This document shows positions 26,995 through 36,261 of a DNA stretch of 64,000 nucleotides, one piece after another (the first letter of the stretch is position 1; each line of letters starts with the position of its first letter). The stretch spans positions 1 to 64,000 of the forward strand of contig JAQWPT010000021.1 in NCBI GenBank assembly GCA_029245245.1, in the 5' to 3' direction. The position numbers were made by a program, and so were the translations under genes. The DNA is from Phycisphaerales bacterium (lineage in GTDB: Bacteria; Planctomycetota; Phycisphaerae; Phycisphaerales; SM1A02). The notes under the pieces were generated by a model that saw only the letters and a program-made list of their open reading frames with translations, had not been told where the DNA came from and did not search any database.

Positions 26995-28347
26995 TCAGAG
27001 TTGCGGCAGGAGGTTGCCGGGAGTCTCCAGCAGCCCCTTGACGGTATTGAGGAACCTTGCCCCCTCGGCACCATCGACCACCCGGTGGTCGCAGCTGAGA
27101 CTCAGGGGAAGGATCCATCCCGCGTAGAACGCGCCGTCGCGCGTCAGCACGCGTTCGCGGGCACGGCCGACGGCGAGGATGCCGACTTCCGGATAGTTGA
27201 TGATCGGGGTGGCGAAGGCGCCTCCGTAGCTGCCGACGTTGGAGATCGTGAAGGTGCCGCCGGTGAGGGAAGCACGATCAATGCTCCTGTCACGGCACCC
27301 CTTGGCGAGCTCGGAGACCCGGTCAGCAAGTTGCACCACGGTCAGGGCATCGGCATGCTCGATCACCGGCACCATCAGCCCGTGTTCCGTGTCGACGGCG
27401 CAGCCCAGGTTGATCACGTTCTTGACGTGGATCTCCTCGACGAAGTCATCGACATTGGAGTTGAGCATCGGGTGCTGCTTCAACGCGGTGCAGACCGCGG
27501 TCATTACGAAGGGCAGCAGGCTCAGGCCGCGACCGAGCAGTTGCTCGACGCCCTGGCGTTTCTTCTGAAGTTCGGTCACATCCACTTCGTCCACAACGGT
27601 GAAGTGCACGGTGGTCTGCACGGAGTGCAGCAGCGCCTGGGCGATCTTGCGGCGTACGCCACGGAAGGGGATCCGCTCAGCGACTCCTTCCAGGGGCAGC
27701 GCAACCGGCGTTGCCAGATCCATGGCCGGAGTCGAAGGCTCCGAGGGCAGGTTCTGTCCAACCTGTGCGTGCATGGGAGTGATGCGGGTTGCCGGTGCGG
27801 CCACCGGGGCCCCGGTGGCATGGTTGTGGACGTCCGTGGCCGTGACGCGTCCACCGCGACCGGTTCCGGCGACGGTGTTGATGTCCACCGACATCTCGCT
27901 GGCGATTCGGCGAATGGCTGGAGTGGCCAACGCCTTGCCGGCAGGGGCTGGTTCCGGAGTGGCTTGGGTCCGACTGAAGGACGCCGGGATCGAAAGGGTG
28001 GCGTCTACGCTGCCGACGACGGTACCGGCATCCTCGGTTCGTTCCTCGGGGCTCGGCGATTCGACCGGAGTGGTTGCCGCCGCGGTCTCACCGGTCTCGT
28101 AGCTGACAAGGGGATTGCCGACATTGAGGATCTCGCCCTCGCTGCCATGGAGTTCCTTGATCACGCCGGTCCAGGGACTGGGGACTTCGACGAGCGCCTT
28201 GTCGGTTTCCATCTCTGCGATGGTCTGGTGCTCGCTGACGGTGTCGCCGGGCGCCACGAGCCAGCGGATGAGTTCTGCTTCGTGCACACCTTCCCCGAGA
28301 TCAGGGAGGATGAAGTGCGATTTGTCGCTTGGCTGCTTGATGACCAT
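26995..28347 (-). CDS. bkdB: branched-chain 2-oxoacid dehydrogenase E2 (dihydrolipoyl acyltransferase)
   Basis: A 450-residue E2 subunit. The N-terminal lipoyl domain (residues about 10-85) has the lipoylated Lys50 in METDKALVEV. A Pro/Ala/Thr linker leads to a peripheral-subunit-binding domain near 135-175 (LATPAIRRIASEM). The C-terminal acyltransferase domain has the catalytic DHRVVDG motif. It transfers the acyl group from lipoamide to CoA. Co-transcription with leucine dehydrogenase and E1 points to branched-chain rather than pyruvate substrates. The start at 28347 avoids an upstream extension overlapping the E1-beta end. No E3 gene is in the window. Confidence 0.88.
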   Translation of the reverse strand: MVIKQPSDKSHFILPDLGEGVHEAELIRWLVAPGDTVSEHQTIAEMETDKALVEVPSPWTGVIKELHGSEGEILNVGNPLVSYETGETAAATTPVESPSPEERTEDAGTVVGSVDATLSIPASFSRTQATPEPAPAGKALATPAIRRIASEMSVDINTVAGTGRGGRVTATDVHNHATGAPVAAPATRITPMHAQVGQNLPSEPSTPAMDLATPVALPLEGVAERIPFRGVRRKIAQALLHSVQTTVHFTVVDEVDVTELQKKRQGVEQLLGRGLSLLPFVMTAVCTALKQHPMLNSNVDDFVEEIHVKNVINLGCAVDTEHGLMVPVIEHADALTVVQLADRVSELAKGCRDRSIDRASLTGGTFTISNVGSYGGAFATPIINYPEVGILAVGRARERVLTRDGAFYAGWILPLSLSCDHRVVDGAEGARFLNTVKGLLETPGNLLPQL

Positions 28348-28372
28348 GAGGTGATTCGTGTTGAAACGGGGT

Positions 28373-29341
28373 TCAGTAGGCGACCACTTCGTCGATTGCC
28401 TGCCCGATGCGAGCGGCATCCGGGAGGTATTCGAGTTCGAGCTTGTAGTAGGGCATGATGGTGTCGAAGCCGGTGACTCGCTGGACGGGTGCTTCCAGGT
28501 GGAGGAAACATTCCTCCATGATGCGGGATGCGATCTCGCTGCCGAGTCCGCAGGACAGCGGGGCCTCGTGCACCACGATCGCCCGGCCGGTTCGACGGAC
28601 GGATTCCGAGACGGTTTCCATGTCGAAGGGGCTGATGGTCCGCAGATCGATCAACTCGATGTCCCGACCGGACTGCTCGATGGCGTTCATGCACTGGATG
28701 ACGGAAGCCCCCCAGGACACCATCGTCAGTTCAGAGCCTTCGCGGACCATGCGCGCCTTGCCGATGGGGACCGTGTACTCGTCCTCGGGCACTTCCTCCC
28801 GGAAGGCCCGGTAGATGCGCTTGGGCTCGAAGAAGATCACCGGGTCCGGGTCACGGATGGCGCTCAGCAGCAGTCCCTTGGCGTCGCGGGGAGAACTCGG
28901 CATGACGACCTTCAGACCCGGGTTGTGGGTGTAGATCGCTTCGGGGCTGTCACTGTGCAGTTCCGGGGCGTGAATGCCGCCGCCCACGGGCACGCGGATC
29001 ACCAGTGGTACGGTCAGCGCGCCACGGGTCCGGGTTCGCATGCGGGCGGCATGGGTGCAGATCTGGTCGTAGGCGGGACCGAGGAATCCCTCGAACTGAA
29101 TTTCGGCGATCGGGCGAAGGCCGGCCATGGCCAGGCCGATGGCGGTTCCGATGATGCCCGACTCGGCCAGGGGAGTGTCAACCACCCGGTCGGCTCCGAA
29201 TCGCTTGTGCAGTCCCTCGGTGACGCGAAAGACACCGCCGTTGATGCCGACGTCTTCGCCCATGATCATCACGCGATCGTCGCGCTCCATCTCCTGGATG
29301 AGCGCGAGGTTGATTGCCTGTACAAGCGTGAGGTTGGCCAT
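28373..29341 (-). CDS. bkdAB: branched-chain 2-oxoacid dehydrogenase E1 beta subunit
   Basis: A 322-residue transketolase-like E1-beta subunit. It starts ANLTLVQAINLALIQEM and has MGEDVGINGGVFRVTEGL, GTAIGLAMAGLRPIAEIQF and HEAPLSCGLGSEIA, all typical of the family. With E1-alpha it forms the thiamine-diphosphate heterotetramer that decarboxylates branched-chain 2-oxoacids. Length is normal. The gaps to E1-alpha (23 bases) and E2 (25 bases) indicate one operon. Confidence 0.9.
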   Translation of the reverse strand: MANLTLVQAINLALIQEMERDDRVMIMGEDVGINGGVFRVTEGLHKRFGADRVVDTPLAESGIIGTAIGLAMAGLRPIAEIQFEGFLGPAYDQICTHAARMRTRTRGALTVPLVIRVPVGGGIHAPELHSDSPEAIYTHNPGLKVVMPSSPRDAKGLLLSAIRDPDPVIFFEPKRIYRAFREEVPEDEYTVPIGKARMVREGSELTMVSWGASVIQCMNAIEQSGRDIELIDLRTISPFDMETVSESVRRTGRAIVVHEAPLSCGLGSEIASRIMEECFLHLEAPVQRVTGFDTIMPYYKLELEYLPDAARIGQAIDEVVAY

Positions 29342-29364
29342 GAAACGTGACTCCGGTCTCTCGA

Positions 29365-30477
29365 TCAGGTGGTGGCGGACTGGTCGGCGGTCTCGGGAAA
29401 TCGACCGAGGCTGCTGGTCCGCATGGTCCGCATCTGCTGCTGCAGGTTCGGGGGCATGGTCTTGTACATGTTGGCGAAGAACTCGGTGGGGGGAAGGTCC
29501 TCGACTTCGTTCGCTCGCTCGACGGCGGCTGCGATCTGGGCCTCGGCATCCTCCTGGAGGGCCGCCTGCTTGCTGTCATCCCAGAGACCACGGGCGTCGA
29601 GCCAGCCGCGGAGGCGGATCAGCGGATCCCGGAGCTTCCACATCTCCAGTTCCTCCTCGTCCCGGTATCGGCGGGCGTCGTCGGCGGTGGTGTGATCGCC
29701 GAGCCGGTAGGTCACGGCTTCGATGAACGTCGGTCGCTGGTTCGTGCGTGCTCGTTCGGCTGCATCCCGGACGACCTTCACGACTGCGAAGAGGTCGTTG
29801 CCGTCGACCTGGATGCAGTCCATGCCGTACGCAAGGCCGCGCTGGGCGATGGTGGGGGCCGAGCACTGGATGCGGGTCGGGACCGAGATCGCCCATGAGT
29901 TGTTCTGGCAGAAGAAGATGACGGGCAGGTCCAGGTTGGCGGCGAAGTTCATCGCCTCGTGGAAGTCTCCCTCGCTCGTTGCACCGTCACCGAAGAAGGT
30001 GCAGGCCAGGCCGTCTTCTCCCCGGTACTTGCTGGCCCAGCCGAGCCCGGTCGCATGCAGCATCTGGGTGCCGATGGGAATGGCCAGTGGAGTGACGTTG
30101 AGTCCCTGGGGGATCTCATTGCCCCGCTCGTCGCCCATCCAGTGCAGCAGGACGTATTCCATGGGAAGGCCGCGCCAGAAGAGGCCGGCGTTTTCACGGT
30201 AACAGGTGACGAGCCAATCCTCCTTGCGCAGGGCGTAGGCAGCTCCGAGCGACGTGGCCTCCTGGCCGCGGTTCTCGGGGTAGGTGCCCATTCGTCCACT
30301 GCGTTGCAGCTTGAAGGCGATTTCATCGAGGTGACGGCAGGTGACCATGTGCCGGTACATCGCGATGACGTCCTCGTCGGGAATCAGGCCGGCGCCGAGT
30401 TCCTCGTCGAAGCGACCGTGCTCATCCAGGATGGACACCCGGTCGATGCGGGTTTCGAAGACGGGTTCAACCGGCAT
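29365..30477 (-). CDS. bkdAA: branched-chain 2-oxoacid dehydrogenase E1 alpha subunit
   Basis: A 370-residue E1-alpha. The thiamine-diphosphate motif FFGDGATSEGDFHEAMNFA is followed by FFCQNNSWAISVP. The regulatory-loop-like sequence RLGDHTTADDARRYRDEEE is typical of branched-chain rather than pyruvate E1-alpha. It catalyses decarboxylation of 2-oxoisovalerate and related acids together with E1-beta. The start at 30477 overlaps the leucine dehydrogenase stop by 11 bases, so the two are probably translationally coupled. The frame extends to 30600, but that part lies inside the upstream gene. Confidence 0.9.
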   Translation of the reverse strand: MPVEPVFETRIDRVSILDEHGRFDEELGAGLIPDEDVIAMYRHMVTCRHLDEIAFKLQRSGRMGTYPENRGQEATSLGAAYALRKEDWLVTCYRENAGLFWRGLPMEYVLLHWMGDERGNEIPQGLNVTPLAIPIGTQMLHATGLGWASKYRGEDGLACTFFGDGATSEGDFHEAMNFAANLDLPVIFFCQNNSWAISVPTRIQCSAPTIAQRGLAYGMDCIQVDGNDLFAVVKVVRDAAERARTNQRPTFIEAVTYRLGDHTTADDARRYRDEEELEMWKLRDPLIRLRGWLDARGLWDDSKQAALQEDAEAQIAAAVERANEVEDLPPTEFFANMYKTMPPNLQQQMRTMRTSSLGRFPETADQSATT

Positions 30478-31531
30478 GGGTCTCCTCCCGGGATCGGCCG
30501 CCGGCGATCCGCGCCTCGGCCAGTGCGATCGCGGCATGCGCGGTCGAACCATGTTCCGAGGCAAGTTGGAAGACGTTGAGGGTGGTAGATTCGATGTCAT
30601 CGATCTTCGCCAGGAGTTCCTCGGGCGTCAGTCCGAGGTAGAGACCGGCAAGGTGGATGAGTCCGCCGGCGTTCACGATGAAGTCCGGCCCGTAGAGAAT
30701 GCCGCGATCCTGCAATGCGGCGGCATCATGATCGTGATCGACCAGTTGGTTGTTCGCGGCTCCGCAGATGATGCGGGCCTTGATGGAGTCGATGTTCGAC
30801 TGTCCGATCACGGCACCCAGGGCACACGGGGCGAGGATGTCGCATTCCGTGGCGATGATCTCGTCGGTGCCGACGGTCCGGGCTCCCCATTGTTCGACCA
30901 TCTCCTGCACCGCGGATTCGTGAATGTCCGCGACGACGAGCTCCGCGCCATGCTCATGGAGCAGGCGTGCCAGGTGCGCTCCGACGCTTCCCACGCCCTG
31001 GAGGGCGACGGTCAGGCCGGTGAACTGGTCCATGCCAAGGTGGCGGAGGCAGGCCTGCATGCCACGGAAGACGCCCAGGGCGGTGTGGGGGGAGGGATCT
31101 CCACCCTGACCTTCGCCGGTTCCGCCCATGACGTGATTGGTTTCCGTCGCCATCCAGTCGACGAACTGCTCGTTGACCCCGACATCCTCGGCGGCGATGT
31201 AGTCGCCGTTGAAGGAGTTCACGAAGCGGCCCATGGCGCGGGCCTGGGCTTCGGTGAAGGGAGCTCTCGGGGAGTCGAGCAGGATGACGCTCTTGGCGCC
31301 ACCCATGTCCAGACCGGCGCAGGCGGCCTTGTAGGTCATGCCGCGGGAAAGGCGAAGGACATCCAGGAGTGCGGCGTCGTCTGAATCGTAGTGCCAGCGC
31401 CGCGTGCCACCCAGCGCATTGCCCAGGGCCGTCGAGTGCACGGCGATGATGGCCCGGAGGCCGGATTCCGGGTCATGGTGAACACAGACGCGTTCATGAC
31501 CGCGGGTCATCATTTCCTGGATGAGATTCAT
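30467..31531 (-). CDS. bcd: leucine dehydrogenase
   Basis: A 354-residue Glu/Leu/Phe/Val dehydrogenase family protein. The catalytic lysines fall at residues 68 (MTYKAACAGLDMGGAK) and 80, the same numbering as Bacillus leucine dehydrogenase. The segment TALGNALGGTRRWHY is characteristic. A Rossmann motif GVGSVGAHLA lies near residues 182-191. It deaminates leucine, isoleucine and valine to 2-oxoacids with NAD. These feed directly into the E1/E2 complex encoded just downstream. It lies 17 bases after the acyl-CoA dehydrogenase gene. Confidence 0.9.
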   Translation of the reverse strand: MNLIQEMMTRGHERVCVHHDPESGLRAIIAVHSTALGNALGGTRRWHYDSDDAALLDVLRLSRGMTYKAACAGLDMGGAKSVILLDSPRAPFTEAQARAMGRFVNSFNGDYIAAEDVGVNEQFVDWMATETNHVMGGTGEGQGGDPSPHTALGVFRGMQACLRHLGMDQFTGLTVALQGVGSVGAHLARLLHEHGAELVVADIHESAVQEMVEQWGARTVGTDEIIATECDILAPCALGAVIGQSNIDSIKARIICGAANNQLVDHDHDAAALQDRGILYGPDFIVNAGGLIHLAGLYLGLTPEELLAKIDDIESTTLNVFQLASEHGSTAHAAIALAEARIAGGRSREETHAG

Positions 31532-31548
31532 GGGACTCCTTCCGGGGG

Positions 31549-33513
31549 TCAGTTCGCGTTGACGTGTGTCTCTGCCCGCTGCTGTTCAAGTTCGTCCGCA
31601 ATGGATCCGGATCCGAACTGCTGGATATGTGACTGGTCGAGCGGTCGGCCGTTGCCGAGGGCGGATTCGTCGGGTGTCTTCTCAGGCACAATGTAGTCGG
31701 AATGGGGCATTGAATCGAGCAGCGACCAGGCCGCATCGGCGGCAACACGCATGGATGCGTCCGTATTCGATCGCAGGTTCCGCAGGCACTCATGGAACGT
31801 ATGCGTGCCGATTGCACAGATGTGGTCGACCACCGCGCGGTCCCGCTGGAGCGACTCCGCGTCCTTGCCGCTTCGGATGTCGTGATCATGCCGGCTCAGA
31901 CTGCAGACCATGGCGTGGATCCAGGTCACCATCGAGCTCAGTCGCATCTGGATCATCTGGTTCGTGATCAGGCCTTCTTCGTGCTCCTTGAACATTCGCT
32001 TGACCTGGTGACTGAACTCTCGAATGAGTCCCTCGAGGGTTCGGGTGTGCTCGCGCAAGGAGTCGTCCAGTCCGCTGATGGATGGGGCGGCAGGTCGGAT
32101 CCCCAGGAAGAGTTCCGCGGCGATCTTCATGGCGGCCATTGGCCGCTTCATCGGGTTCGCCTTGATGGCAAGCATGTGTTCGCCAAGCTGCTTCGAGCCG
32201 TACGCGAAGACGAAGGCGTGCATCACCTCGTTGGCCCCCTCGACGATCGTGTTGATCCGTGAATCCCGCCAGAGTCGTTCCAGTTCGTTTTCCGTCATGT
32301 AGCCTTCGCCGCCCATGATCTGCATGGCGTGGTTGGTGCAGCGGAAGCCCATTTCCGAGCAGAACACCTTGCAGATGGCCGTCTCGAGCATGATGTCATC
32401 GTCTTCCCGATCCACGATGCCCGTGGTCATGTACAGCATCGCGTCCATGGCGTAGACGTAGGCGGCCATGGTCGCGAGCTTGTCGCGGACGAGTTCGAAC
32501 TTGCCGAGGGGCCGGTCGAACTGGTACCTGGTCTCTGCCCACTTCAGGGCCTGGCGCCAGGCTGCTCGTCCTGCGCCAACCATGCCTGCCGACAGGGTGC
32601 ACCGGCCATAGTTCAGGCAGGTCAGGGCCACGTTGAGCCCTCGACCTTCCTTGTGGAGGAGACTCGCCTTGGGAACCTTCACATTGGTGAAGCGAACCCG
32701 TGCCTGCCATGTACCGCGGATCCCGCACTTGGACCGGTTTCGACTGAAGATGTCGATCCCCTCCATGTCCGGCGTGCAGATCAGGGCGGTGACCTTCGTC
32801 TTCATCTTGCCAGTTGCAGGATCCGTGATGTCGTGCTGGCACATCACCGTGAACATGCCCGAGAGGGCGCCGGAGGTGGCCCACTTCTTATCGCCATTGA
32901 TGATGTAGTACTCGCCGCACTCGGATTCGACGCAGTTGGTCTCCTGGCCACCGGCATCGCAACCGACGTTCGGCTCGGAAAGGCAGAAGGCGCTCAGGAT
33001 GTTCTTGGACATCTTTGGCAACCAGTATTCCTTCTGTGATGGGGTGCCAAAGAGGTTGATGGCGCCACAGCCGATCGACTGGTGAGCCGAAACCATGACG
33101 GCGGTTGATCCACAGGTCTGCCCGATTCGTTCAAGAACCCGGTTGTAGCTGGTGATGCTGAACCCGCCACCGCCGTATTCCTGCGGGATGATCATTCCCA
33201 TCACGCCGAGGTCGAACAGTTTTCGAATCGTCCATGCCGGAATTTCCTGTTCCTGGTCTATTTCGATTCGGGGATGTTCGTTGCGCAGGTAGGTGTCGAG
33301 CCGGCCCAGCAGTTCATCGCAGCGAGCACGCTCCTGATCCGACTCGGCGGGGAAGGGGAAGACCAGTTCCTGGCGGAAGTTTCCCCAGAACAGGTTCTTG
33401 ATGAACCCCATGGTCTCCGGATCGGGACCGAGCATCTCCTGGGCCTGCTCGATCTGCTTGCGATCTTCGGCCGAGACGTTCTTCAGCTTGTCGACAAGTT
33501 GGTTGTTGGCCAC
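31549..33513 (-). CDS. acyl-CoA dehydrogenase (long form)
   Basis: A 654-residue flavoprotein, longer than the roughly 380-residue short/branched-chain enzymes and close to VLCAD/ACAD9-type proteins with an extra C-terminal helical domain. Visible features include GVMGMIIPQEYGGGGF, AFCLSEPNVGCDAG, QIMGGEGYMTENELERLWRD and IVEGANEVMHAF; the Glu in the last segment is the expected catalytic base. It forms the enoyl-CoA from acyl-CoA. Operon context suggests branched-chain acyl-CoAs such as isovaleryl- or isobutyryl-CoA, but the architecture suggests longer chains, so the substrate is open. Confidence 0.85.
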   Translation of the reverse strand: MANNQLVDKLKNVSAEDRKQIEQAQEMLGPDPETMGFIKNLFWGNFRQELVFPFPAESDQERARCDELLGRLDTYLRNEHPRIEIDQEQEIPAWTIRKLFDLGVMGMIIPQEYGGGGFSITSYNRVLERIGQTCGSTAVMVSAHQSIGCGAINLFGTPSQKEYWLPKMSKNILSAFCLSEPNVGCDAGGQETNCVESECGEYYIINGDKKWATSGALSGMFTVMCQHDITDPATGKMKTKVTALICTPDMEGIDIFSRNRSKCGIRGTWQARVRFTNVKVPKASLLHKEGRGLNVALTCLNYGRCTLSAGMVGAGRAAWRQALKWAETRYQFDRPLGKFELVRDKLATMAAYVYAMDAMLYMTTGIVDREDDDIMLETAICKVFCSEMGFRCTNHAMQIMGGEGYMTENELERLWRDSRINTIVEGANEVMHAFVFAYGSKQLGEHMLAIKANPMKRPMAAMKIAAELFLGIRPAAPSISGLDDSLREHTRTLEGLIREFSHQVKRMFKEHEEGLITNQMIQMRLSSMVTWIHAMVCSLSRHDHDIRSGKDAESLQRDRAVVDHICAIGTHTFHECLRNLRSNTDASMRVAADAAWSLLDSMPHSDYIVPEKTPDESALGNGRPLDQSHIQQFGSGSIADELEQQRAETHVNAN

Positions 33514-33531
33514 GTGTTCGTGCTCCCGGGG

Positions 33532-34431
33532 TCAGGCTTGCTTGCTGAAGAAGGCGTCAAGTTTCGTCCGTGTTGATTCTGTTCCACGCAGTGCCACCAG
33601 GTGCTGCTGCTCAGCTGCCAGTGCCGCGGCCCATCCATCTCGGAGTCCGATCTCGATGCAGTCGAGGATCGCCCTGGCTTCAGGGGTGTCTTCGAGTTCA
33701 GTGCGTGCATGTTCGACGGCGGCCTGCACCGTACCCGGGTGCTTGTGATCCAGGCAGCGCGGGGTTTCCGCCGATCGATCCACGCTCTCGCTGGCCTCGA
33801 TCCATTCCAGGCATGCGGGCAGGAGTGCATCGGCATCATCCACGAATCGATCGACAAGGCCCTCGGGAACATCGTCCGACCGGGCCGGAGTGCCGGCGGC
33901 GGTCATTCGGATGGCGGTCAAGGGATCAATGCGGGCTGGAAGCATCTGGGTTCCGCCCCAGCCCGGGCAGAGGCCCAGTGAGCATTCGGGGAGGCCGATC
34001 GGGTAGGGCTTGCCTGAACCGCCGACTCGCGTGGCGATCAGCCCGTCGCAGTGCATGGCGATTTCAAGCCCGCCGCCGAGCGTGGCGCCATCGATGGCGG
34101 CAACCGTGGGGCAGGGCAGGGTGGCCAGTTTCGTGAAGATGCGGCTGCCTTCGGCGAGGTAGTCCCGCAAGGCATCATCGTCGAGCCCGTCGATCTCGAC
34201 CAGGTCGGCACCGGCGACGAAGACTCGAGAGCAGTCGCTGCGGAGAATGGCCCCACGCAGGGGGGCCTCCGTGGCACCGGCATGGACCGCATCGAGCGTG
34301 GCTTCAAGCCGCCGCAACAGATTCGTGTCCAGGATGACCACCGGACGATCGGCGGCTGCAAGGTGAATGGACACGATGCCCTCCTCGGATCGCGTGCATG
34401 GCAGCGGGGTGGAGGTTGGTGCAATCGTCAT
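33532..34431 (-). CDS. enoyl-CoA hydratase/isomerase family protein (crotonase)
   Basis: A 299-residue crotonase. The oxyanion-hole region is FVAGADLVEI. Both expected acidic residues are present: Glu in GATLGGGLEIAMHCD and Glu in IGLPECSLGLCPGWGGTQ. It probably hydrates enoyl-CoA from the acyl-CoA dehydrogenase encoded 18 bases downstream. The sequence resembles the hydratase half of FadB-type enzymes, but the dehydrogenase half is absent. The 285 bases before its start contain no gene. A TAGAAT hexamer on the minus strand at 34616-34621 could mark an operon promoter, without a clear -35. Confidence 0.8.
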   Translation of the reverse strand: MTIAPTSTPLPCTRSEEGIVSIHLAAADRPVVILDTNLLRRLEATLDAVHAGATEAPLRGAILRSDCSRVFVAGADLVEIDGLDDDALRDYLAEGSRIFTKLATLPCPTVAAIDGATLGGGLEIAMHCDGLIATRVGGSGKPYPIGLPECSLGLCPGWGGTQMLPARIDPLTAIRMTAAGTPARSDDVPEGLVDRFVDDADALLPACLEWIEASESVDRSAETPRCLDHKHPGTVQAAVEHARTELEDTPEARAILDCIEIGLRDGWAAALAAEQQHLVALRGTESTRTKLDAFFSKQA

Positions 34432-34716
34432 GAGGATTCGCGTATGGACTCCATGGAGGAGATGGCCCGGGAAGCGGGCACGTCGGTGGTGAACAAGCCG
34501 TGGTGAGTCCCTGGTGGGCAGGGGCCACGGAGGAACTGCCTTCCGCCAGGTGGTCGTGCGGGCCCGTGGTACCCGGAGTCCGGGTGAGGCCGCCTTGGCA
34601 GGTCCTGAACAGCCTATTCTAGCGGATCCCGGCCCCTGATGCGCCCCTTTGAGAGGATCAATCAGGCCCGGTTCTGGGGGTCCTGGGACGTTTGCAGCCT
34701 TGATGAAGGGGCGGCT

Positions 34717-35463
34717 TCATCCCTTGAAGATGGATTGGAGTCGTTGCCGCGCTTCCTCGGTGGCGATCACCTCGGCGGAGAGTTCAGCGGCCCGGTCCAG
34801 TGGCCCGTCATCCAGCGATCCATCCAGTTCGTTGAGCCACTGCTTGGTGACCGCAATGGCGTTTCGTCCACCTCGGGACAAATGCCGGGCGAGGTCCATC
34901 GCCGCATCGTTCAACGCTTCCTCGAGGCAGGTGCTGGAGACAAGTCCCCGCCGAAGCGCTTCGTCACCGGACATCGTTCCCCCGGCCAGCAGCAGTTCGC
35001 GGGCCGGTCCGGCTCCGATGCGCCGGATGAGCCAGGGCGCTACGACGGCCGGGCACACGCCAAGGCCGACCTCGGGGTACCCGAGTTTCGCCTCCGGGTG
35101 CGTGATGGCGAAGTCAGCAACCACACAGAGTCCGCAGCCTCCGCCGATGGCGGCGCCCTGGACACGGGCGATCACCGGGACCGGAAGTCGTCGAAGTCTT
35201 CGCATGGCGATCGAGAGACCACGGAGCATGTCCGCCATCGCCGCGGGGTCGTCGAGCACACCCTGCAGATCCATGCCGGCGCAGAATGATCGTCCGGTGC
35301 CTCCGAGCACGACGGCTCGGAGCTGGTCGTCGCGTTCAATGGAACCGATCGCATCATTGAGCGCGTTGATGAGATCGATCGAAAGCGCATTGCGCTTTTC
35401 GGGTCGGTTCAGTTCCAGCAGGGCGATTCCCTGGTCGCATTGAAGCAGCACAGATTCATTCAT
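34717..35463 (-). CDS. crotonase-family protein lacking one catalytic Glu
   Basis: A 248-residue enoyl-CoA hydratase/isomerase. The segments LNRPEKRNALS, SFCAGMDLQGV and GYPEVGLGVCPA are clear. The usual Glu after the GGG motif is replaced: the sequence reads GAAIGGGCGLCVVADF. Loss of that residue is known in crotonases that are not simple hydratases, such as isomerases and methylglutaconyl-like or carboxylating members. It might act in leucine degradation with the genes downstream, but a gap of 285 bases separates them. It lies 25 bases after the zinc-ribbon membrane protein gene. Confidence 0.78.
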   Translation of the reverse strand: MNESVLLQCDQGIALLELNRPEKRNALSIDLINALNDAIGSIERDDQLRAVVLGGTGRSFCAGMDLQGVLDDPAAMADMLRGLSIAMRRLRRLPVPVIARVQGAAIGGGCGLCVVADFAITHPEAKLGYPEVGLGVCPAVVAPWLIRRIGAGPARELLLAGGTMSGDEALRRGLVSSTCLEEALNDAAMDLARHLSRGGRNAIAVTKQWLNELDGSLDDGPLDRAAELSAEVIATEEARQRLQSIFKG

Positions 35464-35488
35464 GCGATCACAGGGTACCGGGTCGGGG

Positions 35489-36256
35489 CTACCAGAGCAG
35501 CGTTCCGCATTCGGGGCACCGCTCGGACATGTCCAGTCCGGTCAGGCTGTAGCCACAGCCCGGGCATCGCCCCGATCCGCTCCGTCGTGATTCGATCTGG
35601 AGGTCCAGCCCACGCTTGAGAATCAGGCTCGCACGGAGAAAGGCCATCGGGATCCGGATCGCGGCGTAGAGGATCAACCAGATCAACCCGAGCGTGAAGA
35701 GGGAGTTCCACCACAGCAGGTGGCTTCCGGGGAAATCATTCCCGTTCGTTTCCAGGGCCAGGGTGTACCAGGGAGGGAGCGATCTTCGGCCAAGTTCCTC
35801 CTGCAGGGCCGGAGCCAGCGGATGTTCTTGCGGCACCACGCGGGCAGTCATCGTTTCCGGAGGATCGTCAAGAGTCCAACTTGCCATGATCGGCCGGGCT
35901 TGCCGGAGAATTGGGAATGGCCAGCCGCAATCACGGTACGCCGCGGTCCATTGGATGCTTCCAATGCTCGGTTCATCGGATCCCGGTGGCTGGAGGGCCA
36001 GGCCCCCTTCCCGGGTTCCGTCGATCCGGACGACGGAGGATTCTCCACTTGCCAGAGTCGTGGTCCGGCAGAGTTCGGTCGAGAGGGCCATCAGGAAGAT
36101 GGCCAGCAGCAGCGCTGCGAGCAGAGCCCAGTCTGCGGCGCGGGACCAGGCAGAGGCGGCAACCGGTGTGGGTGATGCGATCATGAATCGCCAGGCCCGC
36201 CTTGCATGGCGCACCCACCGAGGCCTGCGAGATCGCGGAGCTGGTCCCTGATTCAT
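35489..36256 (-). CDS. membrane protein with C-terminal zinc ribbon
   Basis: A 255-residue protein of unknown function. A first hydrophobic segment lies near residues 43-59 and a second near 185-207. About 125 residues between them are predicted extracytoplasmic. The C terminus has two CxxC pairs (CPGCGYSLTG and CPECGTLLW, residues about 231-253), a rubredoxin-like zinc ribbon that would be cytoplasmic. The start lies 5 bases after the trpC stop; an internal ATG at 36184 is an alternative. No functional link to tryptophan synthesis is evident. Confidence 0.7.
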   Translation of the reverse strand: MNQGPAPRSRRPRWVRHARRAWRFMIASPTPVAASAWSRAADWALLAALLLAIFLMALSTELCRTTTLASGESSVVRIDGTREGGLALQPPGSDEPSIGSIQWTAAYRDCGWPFPILRQARPIMASWTLDDPPETMTARVVPQEHPLAPALQEELGRRSLPPWYTLALETNGNDFPGSHLLWWNSLFTLGLIWLILYAAIRIPMAFLRASLILKRGLDLQIESRRSGSGRCPGCGYSLTGLDMSERCPECGTLLW

Positions 36257-36261
36257 GCCTG

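Noticed and set aside
34432-34716. 285-base gap as site of a small RNA or hidden gene
   Set aside because: No open frame with a ribosome site, no promoter with both elements and no terminator was found; only a lone TAGAAT on the minus strand.
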